DNA of 60,000 nucleotides, from the NCBI GenBank assembly GCA_015680685.1, contig MNCI01003660.1, positions 673,101 to 733,100 on the forward strand. Reading direction: 5' to 3'. Numbering within the stretch: position 1 is the first letter of the stretch; each line of letters opens with the position of its first letter. This document shows, piece by piece, positions 11,093-23,808 of this stretch. Source of the stretch: Gnetum montanum. Its lineage: Eukaryota > Streptophyta > Gnetopsida > Gnetales > Gnetaceae. Under the pieces are notes generated by a model. That model saw only the letters and a program-made list of their open reading frames with translations. It made no database searches and was not told the origin of the DNA. Both the position numbers and the translations under genes were made by a program.

Positions 11093-13680
11093 CGATGTCC
11101 AAAACTTAAGAAAATGAGTTAGTATATCCTAAAGAAATATAGCACAAAGATATTTGAAAGTTAAATGGCACAAATGTATATATAGATATATCAAAGTATA
11201 ATCCATCAAAAATATATATAAAGTTACCATGCTTGAAATCTTGATTCTAACTAAATATTCTACTCTCTCCCCCTTTTTAGACATCCAAAAAGAGGTGGGG
11301 AAAATGATAAGGATCAATCATAATTCTCAATAAAGTTTCATCATAGCTACATAACATCATATGATAATCCCATAGAAATAAAAACATTTAGCTAAGGAAG
11401 AAAACATGATGAATATTGGTTAAAGAGTACACATCCTTAAGTATTGAATTCATAGGCTAATGATGAAAAACCACATTTCATTAAAAGCTAACCTTTATCT
11501 ATTCATAAACAAAGTTAAACTTAATTAATGTCCAAGAGTATTTAAAACCAAATGCCAAAGTCCAAATTTTGATCCTTGGAGAGCAAGTAACTTGTCTCTA
11601 AACCATTAAGCCATTAATAGTAAATAACTAATATCTCATGATTCTATAATCATCCAATATTCTCCTTGTTTTGAAATATCAAGAAAAGGATAAGGCATAG
11701 AAATTCTATGCAAGGAGAGTAAATACATGCACATCCAACAAGAAAGATAAAAGTAATACAACTTGTCATGCTAAATCTCTAAAGAAAAACTAAACATATC
11801 CTTAACAAGATGTTCATAAAGCAATTTGTATATAGCCATGTCGATTTTAAGTACCATCACCAAGAAATACATCACAAGGTGAAATATCCAAAAAATATCT
11901 TAATTAAAATTAACTCATACTTTTACCTTGGATACTTTTTCATACTTTAAAATGAATAGTTCTCTTCTTGCTCATTTTTAGCTATGGTTGTTGGAGTGGA
12001 ATATCTTTTTGCTTGAGTATCTTTTGGTAAGAGTCTCAAAAGACTCCCCCTACATGGGTGGCCTATAGATTACAACTGTTGATGAAGTATAGGATCCTCC
12101 TACATCTATGCATGTATTTATTTCTAGTTTATTTGGTCATAATGCATCTATTTTAGAGAGATTAGTATTCTCCTCTTGAGCTTTTTAGGATCTCCATGTT
12201 GCATAGAAATTCTAAGATCAAGTATGGAGAGTAAGGTCTCCCAAAAAAATTCCTCATAGATACTTAGCAATGAATCCCCCTTTTTTTCAAAACAAGAACT
12301 ATGTTATTGGACATTGATGATTTAGAAATCATAGTAGCAACTATAGTCTTCAACTTTTGTAATGCATCCATTGCATGAATGTCCATTCATGGGTTACTTT
12401 GCCCATCTATCTCCTAAGATGTCTGCTATCAAGAGGAGATGTCTCAAATGTAGTTGAGATGTCTAACTATTAGAGTATATGTCTATCCTACTAGAAGAAA
12501 AAATAAAGATGCTTGTTTTGAGGTTTAGAACCTCTAGACACCTTCAAACAAGTCCTCATAGCTCTCAAAACCTCATAGATTTGTCAAAATAAGTCTAAAA
12601 CACTCCCAAACATGGAAAAATACCTTGAAATCATCAAAAATCATAATAAGAAAATAGACATAAACATCACACATACATTGAGAATTACACAAGGGATTAG
12701 GTGATGTCTCCATAAATTTGGAGTGCCATATCAAGATCAAGTTTGGAGACTTTTAAAAGAAAGGCATTTCATTAGTAGTATCTTATGATAAAGATAGAAA
12801 ATAATTCATATGCTTAAGGAATTCCTCTTTAAATTTTTCTTTTCTCAAAAGATACATGAATTACATTAAAGGTACTAATTCAAATGCTTCAATTATCAAA
12901 CACCAAAAATATTCCAAGAGAAATTGGACTTTATGATTTCAAATGGAAGCAACAATGCCATATTACAAGACATATATGTTTAAATAGCAATGAATGTTCA
13001 ACAAAAAGCTTTTGGTCCATGAATTAATTTCAAGGGTTTTAAACCACTTGAAACCAATGCATTCTAGTTAAGAATCCAAAAGATGATTTTTCAAAAAAAA
13101 TGTTAAAAGTAGCACAAACCTCCTTTCAACCATAAAAAAACTAATCTAGTTTAATCTCATCAAGTTAAGGTATACTAATTATAACTATACTTACCATTAC
13201 TTACCTTGCTTTCTGATGGAGATCAAGATAACTATGGAGATTGGAAAGGAGGTTCTTCTTTCGAAGTCTCTTCTTACATACCGATTTCATTTATTTCTAG
13301 TGTCTTGATCCCTTTTACAAAATTTTTGAGAGTCCTTTTACTTATTCTCTCTTGATTCTTCACAACTTTTTATTCTCTTTACCCTTTTGATTTGTCCTCC
13401 ATTCCTTTTCTTCCTACAAGATTTTCTTTCTAGGTGCTTTTGGTTAAGACCAAGGAGTCTTATGATATGACCAAGTGTTCATATGATAAAAATTTAAATT
13501 TTAGTTCTATTGCTTGTGTCCAAATCTATTGTAGTAAAAAAACCTAAACCTTTAGTTGAAATTATCAAAGCTTGGAGTTATCATTTGGTTACCTATAGTG
13601 CTAGTGGTTACCTCAATCTTTGAAGTTCTTTCTTATTTAGATGAGGTTGTTGTAGATGCTTGTTCCTATTGAGAAGATCC
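11093..13680 (-). other. Interior of H without recognisable pol
   Basis: About 2.6 kb between the polypurine tract and the gag remnant. I looked for copia protease, integrase and RT motifs on the minus strand and saw none. The stretch is AT rich with short frames only. Repeated AGATGTCT-like words occur near 12415-12480, like those in the LTRs. Pol has been deleted or was never present. Confidence 0.55.
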
Positions 13681-14300
13681 TAGACCACATTTGTCAATTG
13701 GACTTCTTCCCCGTCCAAGAACTATTCAAAGAAATTTCTTTCCTTTGACCAATCTCTCATTTATAAGTTTAGCATATGTAAGTTCTTCTTTAATCTGCTT
13801 GTATGATAGGATTAGTTTTTTATTCTTAGCCCTTAGGTTTGAGGTTTCTTTTGTGAGATCTAAAATCTTTGTATATAATAAAGAAATATCTTGATCCTTG
13901 GTTTTTAGTTGCTTATTCAACTTTATACAAAGATTATGAAAAGATAGAAGTTCATTGCATAAAAGGTAATACCTTTCTTCATCAATCTCCATTATTTGGT
14001 CCTCATCATTAGATATGACAACTTCATCATCTGTGATAGCCATGTAGATGAGGTGTGCATCTTTTGAAGTGTCATCTACCTCTTTCTTGCTTTGCTCTTC
14101 ATCATCCTAGCTAGTGTAGATATTACTTCTCCTTTCTTCACTATAGTCTTTCCCTTATAACCTATAAGCATTGGGGTACTCAAAGGCCATATGGCCTCTT
14201 CTACCACATATCCAACATTCCATAGAAAAAGTATCAAAAATTGAAAGTTTAGATTAGTTACCACTACTCTTACCTTTTCTACTCAAAATGTTGTGGATGA
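13681..14300 (-). pseudogene. Copia-type gag remnant with zinc knuckle in H
   Basis: On the minus strand about 14230-14180 encodes CWICGRRGHMAFEY. This matches a C-X2-C-X4-H-X4-C nucleocapsid knuckle with the last Cys changed to Tyr. Downstream an open frame of 105 codons (14043-13726) starts MAITDDEVVISNDED and continues with a Lys/Leu/Glu-rich coiled-coil-like tail. An acidic segment followed by a coiled coil is typical of the C-terminal part of copia Gag in plants. A frame change lies between the two pieces. It sits next to the primer site end of H, where gag should be. Confidence 0.72.
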
Positions 14301-14474
14301 GTTGAGTGCATCCATCCAAGATGAATGCCCAAACTAGAAATTTTACGTATTTAAGAATTCTTGCATTTCAGTCTTCCAATACATAAAGGCAACCTCATTG
14401 AACATTGGTGACTTGATGTATGATCCTTCTTCTATTGTTCACTCCTAAGTTTTTATGCTCAAAACTAAGGTTAC

Positions 14475-14490
14475 CAATCTCTGATATTAC
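14475..14490 (-). other. Primer binding site of copia element H, initiator-Met type
   Basis: Reading down from 14489 on the minus strand gives TAATATCAGAGATT, close to the common copia primer site TGGTATCAGAGC. It lies within a few bases of the LTR end, as expected. It sets the right LTR as the 5' LTR. Confidence 0.72.
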
Positions 14491-14491
14491 T

Positions 14492-15753
14492 TAAGGATTG
14501 AAAACTTTGAAGGGAGGTTGAATAAGTTCCCCATTAAAACAAGTTCTAGCCACCAAATTAAACAAAAAAATTACATGGTTTCCAAAATTGGGTAGTCCAC
14601 ACTCAGAGGGTATATTCCTTGCATACCTCCTAAATTTATTTCTTTCAAGTTATGGTTTAAAGACTTCCAAAACCTTTACAAGATTTGAGCTTTGCTATAG
14701 AGAGTTTCATTGTTATGAAATCTTTTAACCTTGCAAGGTCTTAACAAGCTTAAAATGTGGTTTGGGCACCACACCCTACATAAGCTCTAAGATCTGCTCC
14801 AAAGTGTTTTTTAACTATGAAACCACTCAACTCCACAAGGTTCCAATAAGCTCAAAATGTGATTTCAAGGATCCCACAAGATTTACAAAATTAAGCTCTA
14901 CTCTAGAGTGTTTTGACATTGCAAAACCACTCAATCTCGTAGGATCTTGACAAGATCAATCCATATGTATTGTCATAAGAAGCACATCAACCCTTTAGGA
15001 AAATAAAAAAGAATGTAAAAAGCAAGAAAAGAATGTAACTACAATTACAAGAGCTATCATTGAGGTTCAATTCAACATACAATTAACATACAACCAAGAA
15101 AATGATGTGACAATGTAGGATAAGAGTACAGGAGGATAAATATGATAATGATTGCTTTGAAATTGATAACACTTCCATAATACTCAAGAATTTGAAGTTT
15201 TTTTTATAACCTTGAAGTTTTCAAACATCCCTTAGAATTCATGCAACGACTATTTAATGGCTAGGGTAGACGTCTTCTTCAAGATTGAAACATCCTTTTG
15301 AATTTAGACTTAGTTTTGGAAAGATGTCTCCTTCATGAATGGGATGTCTCTAGGAAGACATCTTCTTTTAAAAGGATACATCTCCTATTTTTGGGAAATG
15401 TCTTCTTATGATTGACTTCCTCTCAGCCAAGATGTCCTCTGTTCCTTCGAGACATCTTCTCAACTTTTGAGATATAGTTTCTGAAGGCTTTCTCTCATTG
15501 GTTTGGCTTCTTCCCAATCCCTAGAGCATCTTCATTTAGCTTTTAGTTGTAATACATGTCCATGCTCTCATATTTCATATGTAGTCTTCATAACAAGATC
15601 TCAACGTAGATCACATGACATCTCAATGTAGATCTCGTTTTCAAACTCAACTCTTGTTTTGAAGTCCTTTCTCATTTATGGCCTTACTAGACTACAAACA
15701 CATTTTCATATTCTTCATTTTTATTAAGGTTTTGACATACCAAAAGGTCAACA
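14492..15753 (-). repeat. Right (5') LTR of copia element H
   Basis: Aligns with 9727-11076. On the minus strand it starts TGTTGACC at 15753. It holds about three 105-bp units (near 14650, 14753 and 14856), fewer than the left LTR, and the same GACGTCT/GATGTCT cluster (about 15268-15460). Many substitutions separate the two LTRs, so the insertion is old. Confidence 0.82.
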
Positions 15754-15758
15754 ATCTT
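15754..15758. repeat. Right target-site duplication of H
   Basis: ATCTT, matching GTCTT at 9722-9726 at four of five bases. The host integrase sequence resumes right after it. Confidence 0.6.
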
Positions 15759-16950
15759 TTCTAAAAGGAGTATTAAGGTACATTTGGAGTAAATTCCATC
15801 TCTATCACATATGTTGGATGATGTGGCCAAAAGGTGTATTGTGGAAGAGAAGTAACAAGAAATGCTCTGTATGTGTCATGATGACCTTGGAGGAGAACAT
15901 TTTGATAGCTATAGAATAGCTTTAAAGATTCTACAAGGTTGATGTTATTAGTCTACTAACTTTAAGAATGCTCATAGGTATGTCCAATAATGTGATAAGT
16001 GTAAATGTTTAGGGGCAATGTAGAGAAGGCAAGAAATGCCACTCAACCCTATTTTAATAACAAAACCTTTCAACGTTTGGGGTATATATTTTTTAGGATC
16101 ATTTCCCCCTTCAAATGACTATCAACACATTTTGGTGTGTATAGACTATGTTACGAAATGGGTAGAAGTTAATGGAACTCTAATAAAGGATGTTAATGTA
16201 GTTGTAGCTTTTCTAAGGGAACATATTTTAACATGATCTAAGACTTCATGTATACTTATCTGTGATAAGGACCGCACTTCATGAGTAAGATAATGGAAAA
16301 ATTCCTTAAGAATTGTGAAAATCAACATATGATAGTAACTTCCTACCATTCTCAAACTAATGGTCAAGTTGAAAATTCTAATAGAATCATCTTAAAAATG
16401 TTAACTTAAACAATTTGTGCTAAGAAGAAGGATTAATCTAAGAAATTACAAGATGCACTTTGGGCCTATAGGACTACATATAAACCAAACTTAGGTTAGT
16501 CCCCCTATTAGTTGGTCTATGGTACACAATGCCTTTTACTTATAAAAATAAAATACCAATCTTTAAAATTAGAAAATCAATTAAGTTTTAATGTATAAAT
16601 TAATCAAAACCTTAGGATGCCCAAGATTCATGACCTTGAAGAATTACATATGCAAGCACTTTATAAACAAACGATAATTAAGAAGAAAATGAAAGTTATG
16701 CACTATACTAAATAAGAACTTTTTAGAAGGAGATAAAGTCTTACTGTACAACATAAGATTACTAAATTTCTATGGAAATTGACAACTTAATAGGAAGGTC
16801 CATATCTTGTGTTACAAATCCATAGCAATAGTAGTGTCCTAATTCCACATGTTGAAGACCTTTCTAACTCATTTGTAGTTAATGGCCAAATACTTAAGCA
16901 TTATCTTCAACATCAGATATAAGAGCCTAGGAAGGATGAGTTAGTAGAAT
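15757..16950 (+). pseudogene. Integrase pseudogene of element D
   Basis: The plus strand shows an H2C2 zinc-binding region (MCHDDLGGEHFDSYRIA from about 15873, then CDKCKCLG near 15996). The core follows in the open frame 16036-16236, with KPFNVWGIYFLGSFPPS and HILVCIDYVTKWVEV. Later blocks are TSYHSQTNGQVENSNR (about 16336) and QDALWAYRTTYKPN (about 16450), then a C-terminal piece to about 16950. The first catalytic Asp of the D,D-35-E core should lie in GIDF; codon 16087-16089 is TAT, giving GIYF. The second Asp region is broken by stops. In the family this enzyme inserts the DNA copy into host DNA. Confidence 0.9.
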
Positions 16951-19849
16951 TAAGTGATGCTAATTACCCAACAAAAGAAACAAATAATAAAGGTTGTCAA
17001 TTAGAAGTTAAAATGATAGAGAGTAATTCTAGTTTAAATAATAAAATAACTTATTCAATAATGTAAGAAAAATTAAAAGAAAACTCTAAATCTAAAACTT
17101 TTACCTTGAAAAATGAAGAAATTAATAGAAATTTCTATTATTGGTTAGGACTATAAAGAACTTAGTAACATCATGTCTAGAATACAAGGAAGAAGGATAG
17201 GTAGGTTGAAACTCAAAATCCACTTGGGAGTGGACCTTTAGATAATAAACATAAACATTAAACTAATAAATTGTGATATTTTACTAGTTACTATCTTAAA
17301 TATGATTATTTCATAAACAAAAAATTCCTTTGGTTTCAAATTTCTATAGCTAAGAAGGTAAAATCACTACTAAGTGTAGGTCAATGGTTGTAATTGTAGG
17401 GTATATATTGGTTACTTACTTTGGATAGTTAATGTTGAGAAAAGGGTGTGCTATATTGGGTCTAGCATCTAAGGTAATAAAAGTATCCATTTGAATGAAA
17501 CAAGATGAGTGTCCATGTGAGCAATCCATCAAAATTTTATTTTCAATTTACAAAAAAAGAAAGAAAGAAAGAGGCTCCCACAAGAACCTTATGACTAAAG
17601 CAAGCAGTTATTAAAAAGAATATTGTACAAGAACCTTCAATCATGAGAAGAGACAAGCTCCCAACAGAGCCTTATAGTTGGGATGATGCTAAAAGCTTAC
17701 ACTATTAAGCATCCCTCAAGAACCTCATTATGTAAGTAGAGCTGTTATGGGTGAAGCAACAATCAATAAACCATTAAAAGAAACCTAGATATAACTACTT
17801 TAGATAGCTAGGGTATAATAATGTTAAGGAAGAAATTAACTAACCTAAGCAGCATAATAGACAACCTTACACTTAGTAATCATTCTCCTTACTTACTTTG
17901 TTTCTATCTCTTAGCTTAAGAAACTTAACAAATAACTAAATGGAATTGTATATATTTTCTTTCTTTCTTTCTCGCAATATGCCAACTAAGTGTTTAGCTT
18001 TACAATTAATTCATAAATAGACTTTAAAGCTTACACTATATTACCAAATATTTATCATAAAAATTTTAGGATTGCCATTTGTACTTTCCATAAGTAATGG
18101 AAACTCTTTGAACATTAATATGGTTTTCCAACATGAATCCCATAGGAGTTAGTGGTTGAGATCCCTATTATGGGGATAACATCATGAATTCTAACCTTTG
18201 AACATTCAAAGCTTGCTTGTGAATCATTATAGTTGAGAATATATAAAATCCATGGCATGTCTATTATTGGTCTACTTTCCTAATTAGTACCTAGTCTAAA
18301 TAAATAATATAATTAACCTAAATTCATAATATAACCTATGTTAATTAGGGGGGATTTTAATAAAGTATAAAAGTAGAAGATAGTAAGGTTTAACCTCCTT
18401 GAAAGCTAACCCAAGATCATGTTAGGGAATAAGTTCCTTGGAAAACATGCAACTCAAATCCTTGAAACATAAGAAAGGTAGAAGCCTTAAGGTTGTGAGT
18501 AATCCTTCCAACAATAAAAGAAAAAACCTTGTGAGGAAAATTATATTTCAAAGAATGCTAGATGTAGAACTTCCTAACTAAGTTGTATATGAACTCTCAA
18601 CCAATACTACATACCCTAGTAAGCAAAATAATAAGTATATAGGTGAAGGGGTTCATGATGTGTTAATAAAATTTTGTTAATAAATTTTAGTTAAGTAACA
18701 AATTTAAAATAAAAGATATTGATGCTTATTATAGATTGCAATGACCTTTGATAACAAAATAACTACAATTGCAAGATATCATAAAAGTCGGATCAATTGA
18801 TATGTAGGACTTGTGAATAATCCTTAGGGTTTTAGTATATTAGTAGACATCAATAATTTGATGTCTCTTGATATATTAGGGACCCTAGCTGCATGTTCTA
18901 AATATTAAAGATATCAAAGAATATCTATAATTTAGTATATGTCAATAAGACAATAGAGTCACACACAAGAAAATAGACAATAATATCGATGTTAATTGAT
19001 AGAATTGGTAAATTGTGATTAAGGAATTTTTTTTTGATAATATCATGTTTTAGTAGCATGGATATGATAAATTTCAATATAAAAATATACAATGATAATG
19101 AAGTTCATCAATTGGATTTATAAGACACAATAATAGAAAATTTTTCTTGAAACCTTGATGCTTTCACAGCACAAACATGGTAAATTTTGATAAAAATTAT
19201 ACAATGATATGAATCTTAATGGAAGAAGAGATAATTATTGATATGATGAAATTAAACTAAATAGATAATTACTACTATTGTAATAAGAATTGATTCTTTT
19301 ATATCAACCTATATTAATTTTGCATCTTGGTACAATAACATAAAATTTGAAAAAGAATAATAACTAAAGTGTGATGGTGACAAAATTTTATAAAATGGTA
19401 GCCTTAAATTAAATGATAGAACATGGTCCATAATCTTACAATTTTTTTCATGTTATCATGGGATAAGGAATAGAAGCTTCATGCCCAAGCACTTCACATT
19501 GGCATAGTTCTACTATGTATGCAAGTTTGATACTAGTCCTTCCTACCATTTCATCTACTATGAGTTAAAGAAATAGAATTCCATAGAAGTAGGATTGAGT
19601 AAGGGTAGGATTAGAGCACTATCCAGTCACATGTCAAGTAAGTCATTGATAGTTGGATAAGCATACTTTGGTTTTTATGGATGTAAGATAATCCTTGTTC
19701 TTCTTGTAACATCTTTGTCATGCTTTCTAGGGTACATAAATGGCTCACTTGTCAACTACTAAGTAGCAAGGGAAGGTAAATCATTGATTTCTTAGAAGAA
19801 ATTATAATTAAATTTTACCTAATTAACCTCCTTATTTATTTGTAGGTGT
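16951..19849 (+). other. 3' non-coding region of element D, proximal part
   Basis: Lies between integrase and a degenerate 3' ORF, with no convincing gene. It holds a GAAA-type microsatellite (about 17551-17570), three diverged GCTCCC...GAGCC-like units (about 17571-17745) and a CTTT microsatellite (about 17957-17973). The rest is AT rich. A long region between pol and the 3' LTR is common in Athila/Tat elements. Confidence 0.5.
17571..17745. repeat. Diverged GCTCCC/GAACC repeats in the 3' region of D
   Basis: Three similar words recur: GGCTCCCACAAGAACCTTATGA (start about 17573), AGCTCCCAACAGAGCCTTATAG (about 17658) and AGCATCCCTCAAGAACCTCATT (about 17707). Each is an imperfect inverted repeat around a short centre. 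They follow a GAAA microsatellite. Role unknown. Confidence 0.55.
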
Positions 19850-20880
19850 ATTAGAGTGAGAAATTAAACATAGCTCCTTTTCATGTAGAGGTTGACTATA
19901 CTAAGTGGCTTGATCACATAGATGTTGGCATCTAATAGTAGATTATGGTGTTAGGTTGTGAAGTATTCACCAAACCCCCGATCAATTGGTACTATCAGAA
20001 GGATGTATTGGTATTCTATAGGAACCTACAGTTGTAGCAACCTAACAAAGACTAATCCTAAGGAGTAGTATCTGGTTTTCTTAGTGTGGAAAACAAAGAT
20101 AAAGCTTACAGTAGTACAACTACAAGAATGGTTTAGGCTAACTACCATTGGTGAGGACATCTATAAGCTAAAGATGAGCACTAAGAAGAAGTATGACCTA
20201 TTTTATCAATCTATCGGGAAGTCTGATTCCATTAGGGTTTAATCCTAGGAAGTTCATTTTTGTAAATCTACATTCAGAATACAATGTGATGGCATGAATG
20301 ATTCTTATAAATATCCTATGATTTATGCATATTACATAAATCCTAAACCTAGCCCTTTAGGTGATGAAGGAATTGAAGCATGGGGAGAAAGCTAATTTCT
20401 AGTACCTATCGATTAGGTACATGGCATATCATTATAATGATGATGCTCTCAAGTTGTGTTTTTTATTTTTAATTTCAGTAATTGTACGGAGGCTTGGACT
20501 GCCATAAGCTCAAACTAACATGAAGGTGACTTTTAGAGTTCTAAAAAAGGATAATTTTTTCAGATCGCTAAAGATCTATACCAAGGTTAGACCCTTCATC
20601 AGAAAATCTACTGATCTGAATTCAATATTAGCACCCTAGGTAAATTAGATGAGGGAGCTCATGGAGGAGATGTGGATCCATATGAAAGAGGTCTAGGTCA
20701 ATCAATAAATGATCTTTCCTATGCTAGAAAGGGTAAGGTCCATCCTAGTCACCCTAGACAAGAGGGTTGTAGACATTAAGCATAATATTCATCCAAAAAT
20801 CCACAATGATGATGAAGGAGATAAGTCATCTCACTTCAATGAGGAGGTTGATATGGAAGTAGAGGGTGGTTTTGGGGCAT
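19850..20880 (+). pseudogene. Degenerate 3' ORF of element D, function unknown
   Basis: Plus-strand frames stay open in pieces between integrase and the 3' LTR, the place where Athila-type elements carry an extra ORF. Readable pieces include QEWFRLTTIGEDIYKLK followed by STKKKYDLFYQSIGKS (about 20130-20225), SYKYPMIYAYYINPKP (about 20300-20350), and an acidic tail with NDDEGDKSSHFNEEVDMEVE (about 20806-20865). I recognise no named domain. Stops and frameshifts break it. It may be an env-like or coiled-coil 3' ORF that has diverged from those in elements A and C, but I cannot align them by eye. Confidence 0.45.
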
Positions 20881-22162
20881 GATTTTGTAGTGGTTGACTA
20901 GTTTGTTTCAAGTCTATTAGGCCATTTTATTTCCTATTGGAATAGGTTGATTTTTGGATGTATTTAATTTGGGCCTTTATTATTAAATTCATAATTGATG
21001 TATGTATGTAGAATCCTTCTTTGGTTGTCAACTTGGATATTACAGTGGACATCAATTACTCTTGAATTTAATTTTGATTACAATTGTGATTAATATTTTC
21101 TTTATTTAATGACTACTATTTTGGATAAATGAGGCACTATCAATTATGGTTTGTGACTTTATTCATTGTTAGCTAATAACATAGTTGAATACAAAGATGA
21201 AGTATTAACACATCATTGATATGAGTGTAGTAACATAGGATCTAATGTTTGTTACTCTGCAAATGCATTGAAGAAAGTTAAATGTTAAATGGAGTAGTAG
21301 CGCATCATTGATATGAATGTTGCACAGTAGCCAAGAAGGTTTGGATATGAATGTTGGAATCCCTTAAAGGTGAAACGGTGCATTTGATAGCTATTATTAT
21401 ACATTTAAGATGCATCTTTCAAGTGGAGATCATAATTAGAGACTTTGTATCTAAATTGAATTGTATTTTAGTTATTCTTTCAAATTTGGATACTATTTTA
21501 TGTCATTCATCCTTAAAGATGAGATAAGAATTAATCATAGATCTATGGTTTCTTTCAGTCTCATTATAATGATTATGCCTTGTAGTTTTGGAAATAGAGC
21601 TAGAAGATTCTATTGACAAAGCTAGTTACCTAGTATATTAAATTATCAATTTTTGTGACTTGTTTAGTAGATAATGGACTTAATGGACTTAGCATAATTG
21701 TTTAAGTATTCCATATAAATGTAGTAGTGATATGTTTTGCATTTGATGAAGAGGAACTAGCCCAAGGCTAGTAGGAAGTTGTGATAAACATCCTAATTAT
21801 CTTTAATTTTTAATTAAAATGATTTAAATTTTTATTTTTTACTATATGGACTTATTGAAGTATACCAATTTCTATAGGAGTATGTGGCAAGTTCTAATAA
21901 TATTTTCAAAGCTATGTTTTTGTAGAAGATAATATTCATGGTCGGAATTGATAAGATATCAATTATCACAAAAATTTTAGTAGACTTTGATGTGTAAGAA
22001 GCAAAGGTTGAGGATACTGATATCTACAATGAGGATGGTTGGAAATCAACCCCACCCCTATTAATATTTATAGTAGGTGTAGTAAAGATCAATATCATTG
22101 GAATCGTAGTAATCCTAAGCCTTCAACAAGATAGAATATCAATCTTGATCATAAGACTTGCA
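20881..22162 (+). other. 3' non-coding region of element D, distal part
   Basis: AT-rich sequence before the 3' LTR. A phrase CATCATTGATATGA is repeated near 21213 and 21305. I see no clear polypurine tract at the LTR border, because the border itself is blurred. Confidence 0.4.
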
Positions 22163-23005
22163 TTAATTGACAAGAATATCAGTATCATAGTGGTTTCTTC
22201 TAAATTAGATGTGCGCGAGGGGTAGTGGCAGACCAAAGATATCAATTCAAACTATGTCTGTGATGTGCAGTGATAAAATAGGAAGTAGAAACATATCATA
22301 ACTATTATGAAGTTTAATAACTTAGGATTACTCTAGCATGTGTATTGATGGATGGACACTATGAATGTAGAGATCTTTGACACCATGATAAGCCTAAATG
22401 AAGGAAATCACATATGTGAGAAGATTAAATTCCTTATTATAGTAGGTATATCAATTGACACCGATTCCTACAGTGTCTTACAATATGATTGTCTAATTAT
22501 CTTTTATAATTTTTTTGTTCCTTCAAGTATAGAAAAATTCCTTTCATCTCAGGGGAATGAAAATGATTCATACCCTTTGAAAATCCCAAGTTATTTTTGA
22601 AGTAATTCCCCATTTTCCCAAGAAGTGTTAAAAGAACCTTATAACTATCAAGCATTAGAGTCCATTGGTAGGCTATTAGGGTTGCTACACTATAAAGATA
22701 GTGATTCATGATTTTAGATTGAGTGATATCTCCATTATGGTCTTTGAAATTCATATTTTGTACTTAATGTCTTTACATTAATTTAATCATTAAGTTTCAT
22801 TCTTGAACTTAAGTTAGAGCTAGAATTTGTACTTTAACTTATGAGTGATAGTCATAAGTATGGAATTGAATTTAATCATTTATTTTTTCATGAATATTCC
22901 TTGGCTTTCAATCTTCTTCCATGGATATGACTTATGAGTTGGTCACAAACAAGGTGACATTGTTGCAATGAAGGTAATCTAGCACTAAAACTTGGATACC
23001 TTGTT
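22163..23005 (+). repeat. 3' LTR of element D
   Basis: Aligns with 3809-4710 from a GCATTAATT word through to the end (CTTGGATACCTTGTTA, matching TTTGGATAGCTTATCA of the 5' copy). The right border is set by homology to the 5' LTR end. The two copies differ by many substitutions and several small indels. Confidence 0.75.
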
Positions 23006-23808
23006 AGTATTATATTAACATGTGTTAAAATATTGGATTAGTTTATGAAATTTTTAATTATATATCTTCTAACTTATCACTTTTGCAAGATCCTAATGCA
23101 TGTATCCAAGCATCAGAGGAATGAAGTTCTATCTAATAAATATTAGTGGTATGTGGAGTAATGAAGAAAATGGTAGGTATTCCAATCTAGGATACCATAA
23201 TAAGCAATTGAAAATATTTAGCTTCACATTAGTATGTGTCAATTATAATTATCCTTAACCAACCTTGTTTATGATATTACTATAATAATCTATCTTTAGT
23301 TCAAGTTTCAACTCCTCCCCTATCATGAAAAGTTTAGAAATATTTCTATGTATGAGGATTATTATGAAATTCTAAACTCAATGATGCAAAATCATGTTGT
23401 AGATGTAGTACTTCATGGTAGTTCCATATATTCATCTTCTATCGTAAAAAAATATTTTAATAGAGTAGATTCCATGAAAATGGAGAATATAAGTATCTAT
23501 TATCAAATAAAATAAATATTCCATGTTATCTAAAAGAATTATGGCTTTCAAATCTACTAGTCTAATAGTGAATGAGATGTCATGCATACTCATTAAGATA
23601 TATTTTCTTCTTTTTTACATTTTAGATATTATCAAATGGTATTGGAAACAATGTTGAAAATGCTATATCAAATAGTTCTTTTATAATAAACTCATTAATA
23701 AGAGAAAACCCAATGACACGTTATTTCACAATCAAGTATGGTTCACATTTTGGATTGTGAAATCATTGTCTAAAGATCTCAAGTTCTTTTTAACTAATGG
23801 TATGTATA
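23006..23808. other. Unassigned spacer between elements D and C
   Basis: About 800 AT-rich bases. No coding motif, repeat or RNA gene seen on either strand. Confidence 0.5.

Larger units (their letters stand above)
9727..15753 (-). mobile_element. Ty1/copia element H, gag-only deletion derivative, nested in D
   Basis: Two direct LTRs (9727-11076 and 14492-15753) flank a 3.4-kb interior. In minus orientation it starts TGTTGACC (15753 downward) and ends near TCAATCCTCA (9727). A primer site resembling the initiator-Met type lies just inside the right LTR, and a polypurine tract just inside the left one. The only coding trace is a copia-like gag (about 14300-13700). Host D reads RNase H before 9727 and integrase zinc finger after 15757, so the element clearly landed inside pol. 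The flanks are GTCTT (9722-9726) and ATCTT (15754-15758), a 5-bp target duplication with one mismatch. LTR start and length recall the SIRE/Maximus group, which is a guess. Confidence 0.82.
3809..23005 (+). mobile_element. Ty3/gypsy element D (Athila/Tat-like), interrupted by copia element H
   Basis: A plus-strand LTR retrotransposon. Its parts, in order, are a 5' LTR (about 3809-4710), a primer site (4714-4731), gag (about 5120-7310), protease (about 7490-7835), RT and RNase H (8220-9726), integrase (about 15833-16950), a long 3' region, and a 3' LTR (about 22163-23005). The LTR pair aligns over at least 800 bp with many substitutions and indels, so the insertion is old. The coding part is interrupted at 9727-15753 by a copia element; removing that leaves about 13 kb. 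Every domain carries stops or lost catalytic residues. I could not see a target-site duplication because the outer LTR borders are blurred. Confidence 0.82.
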
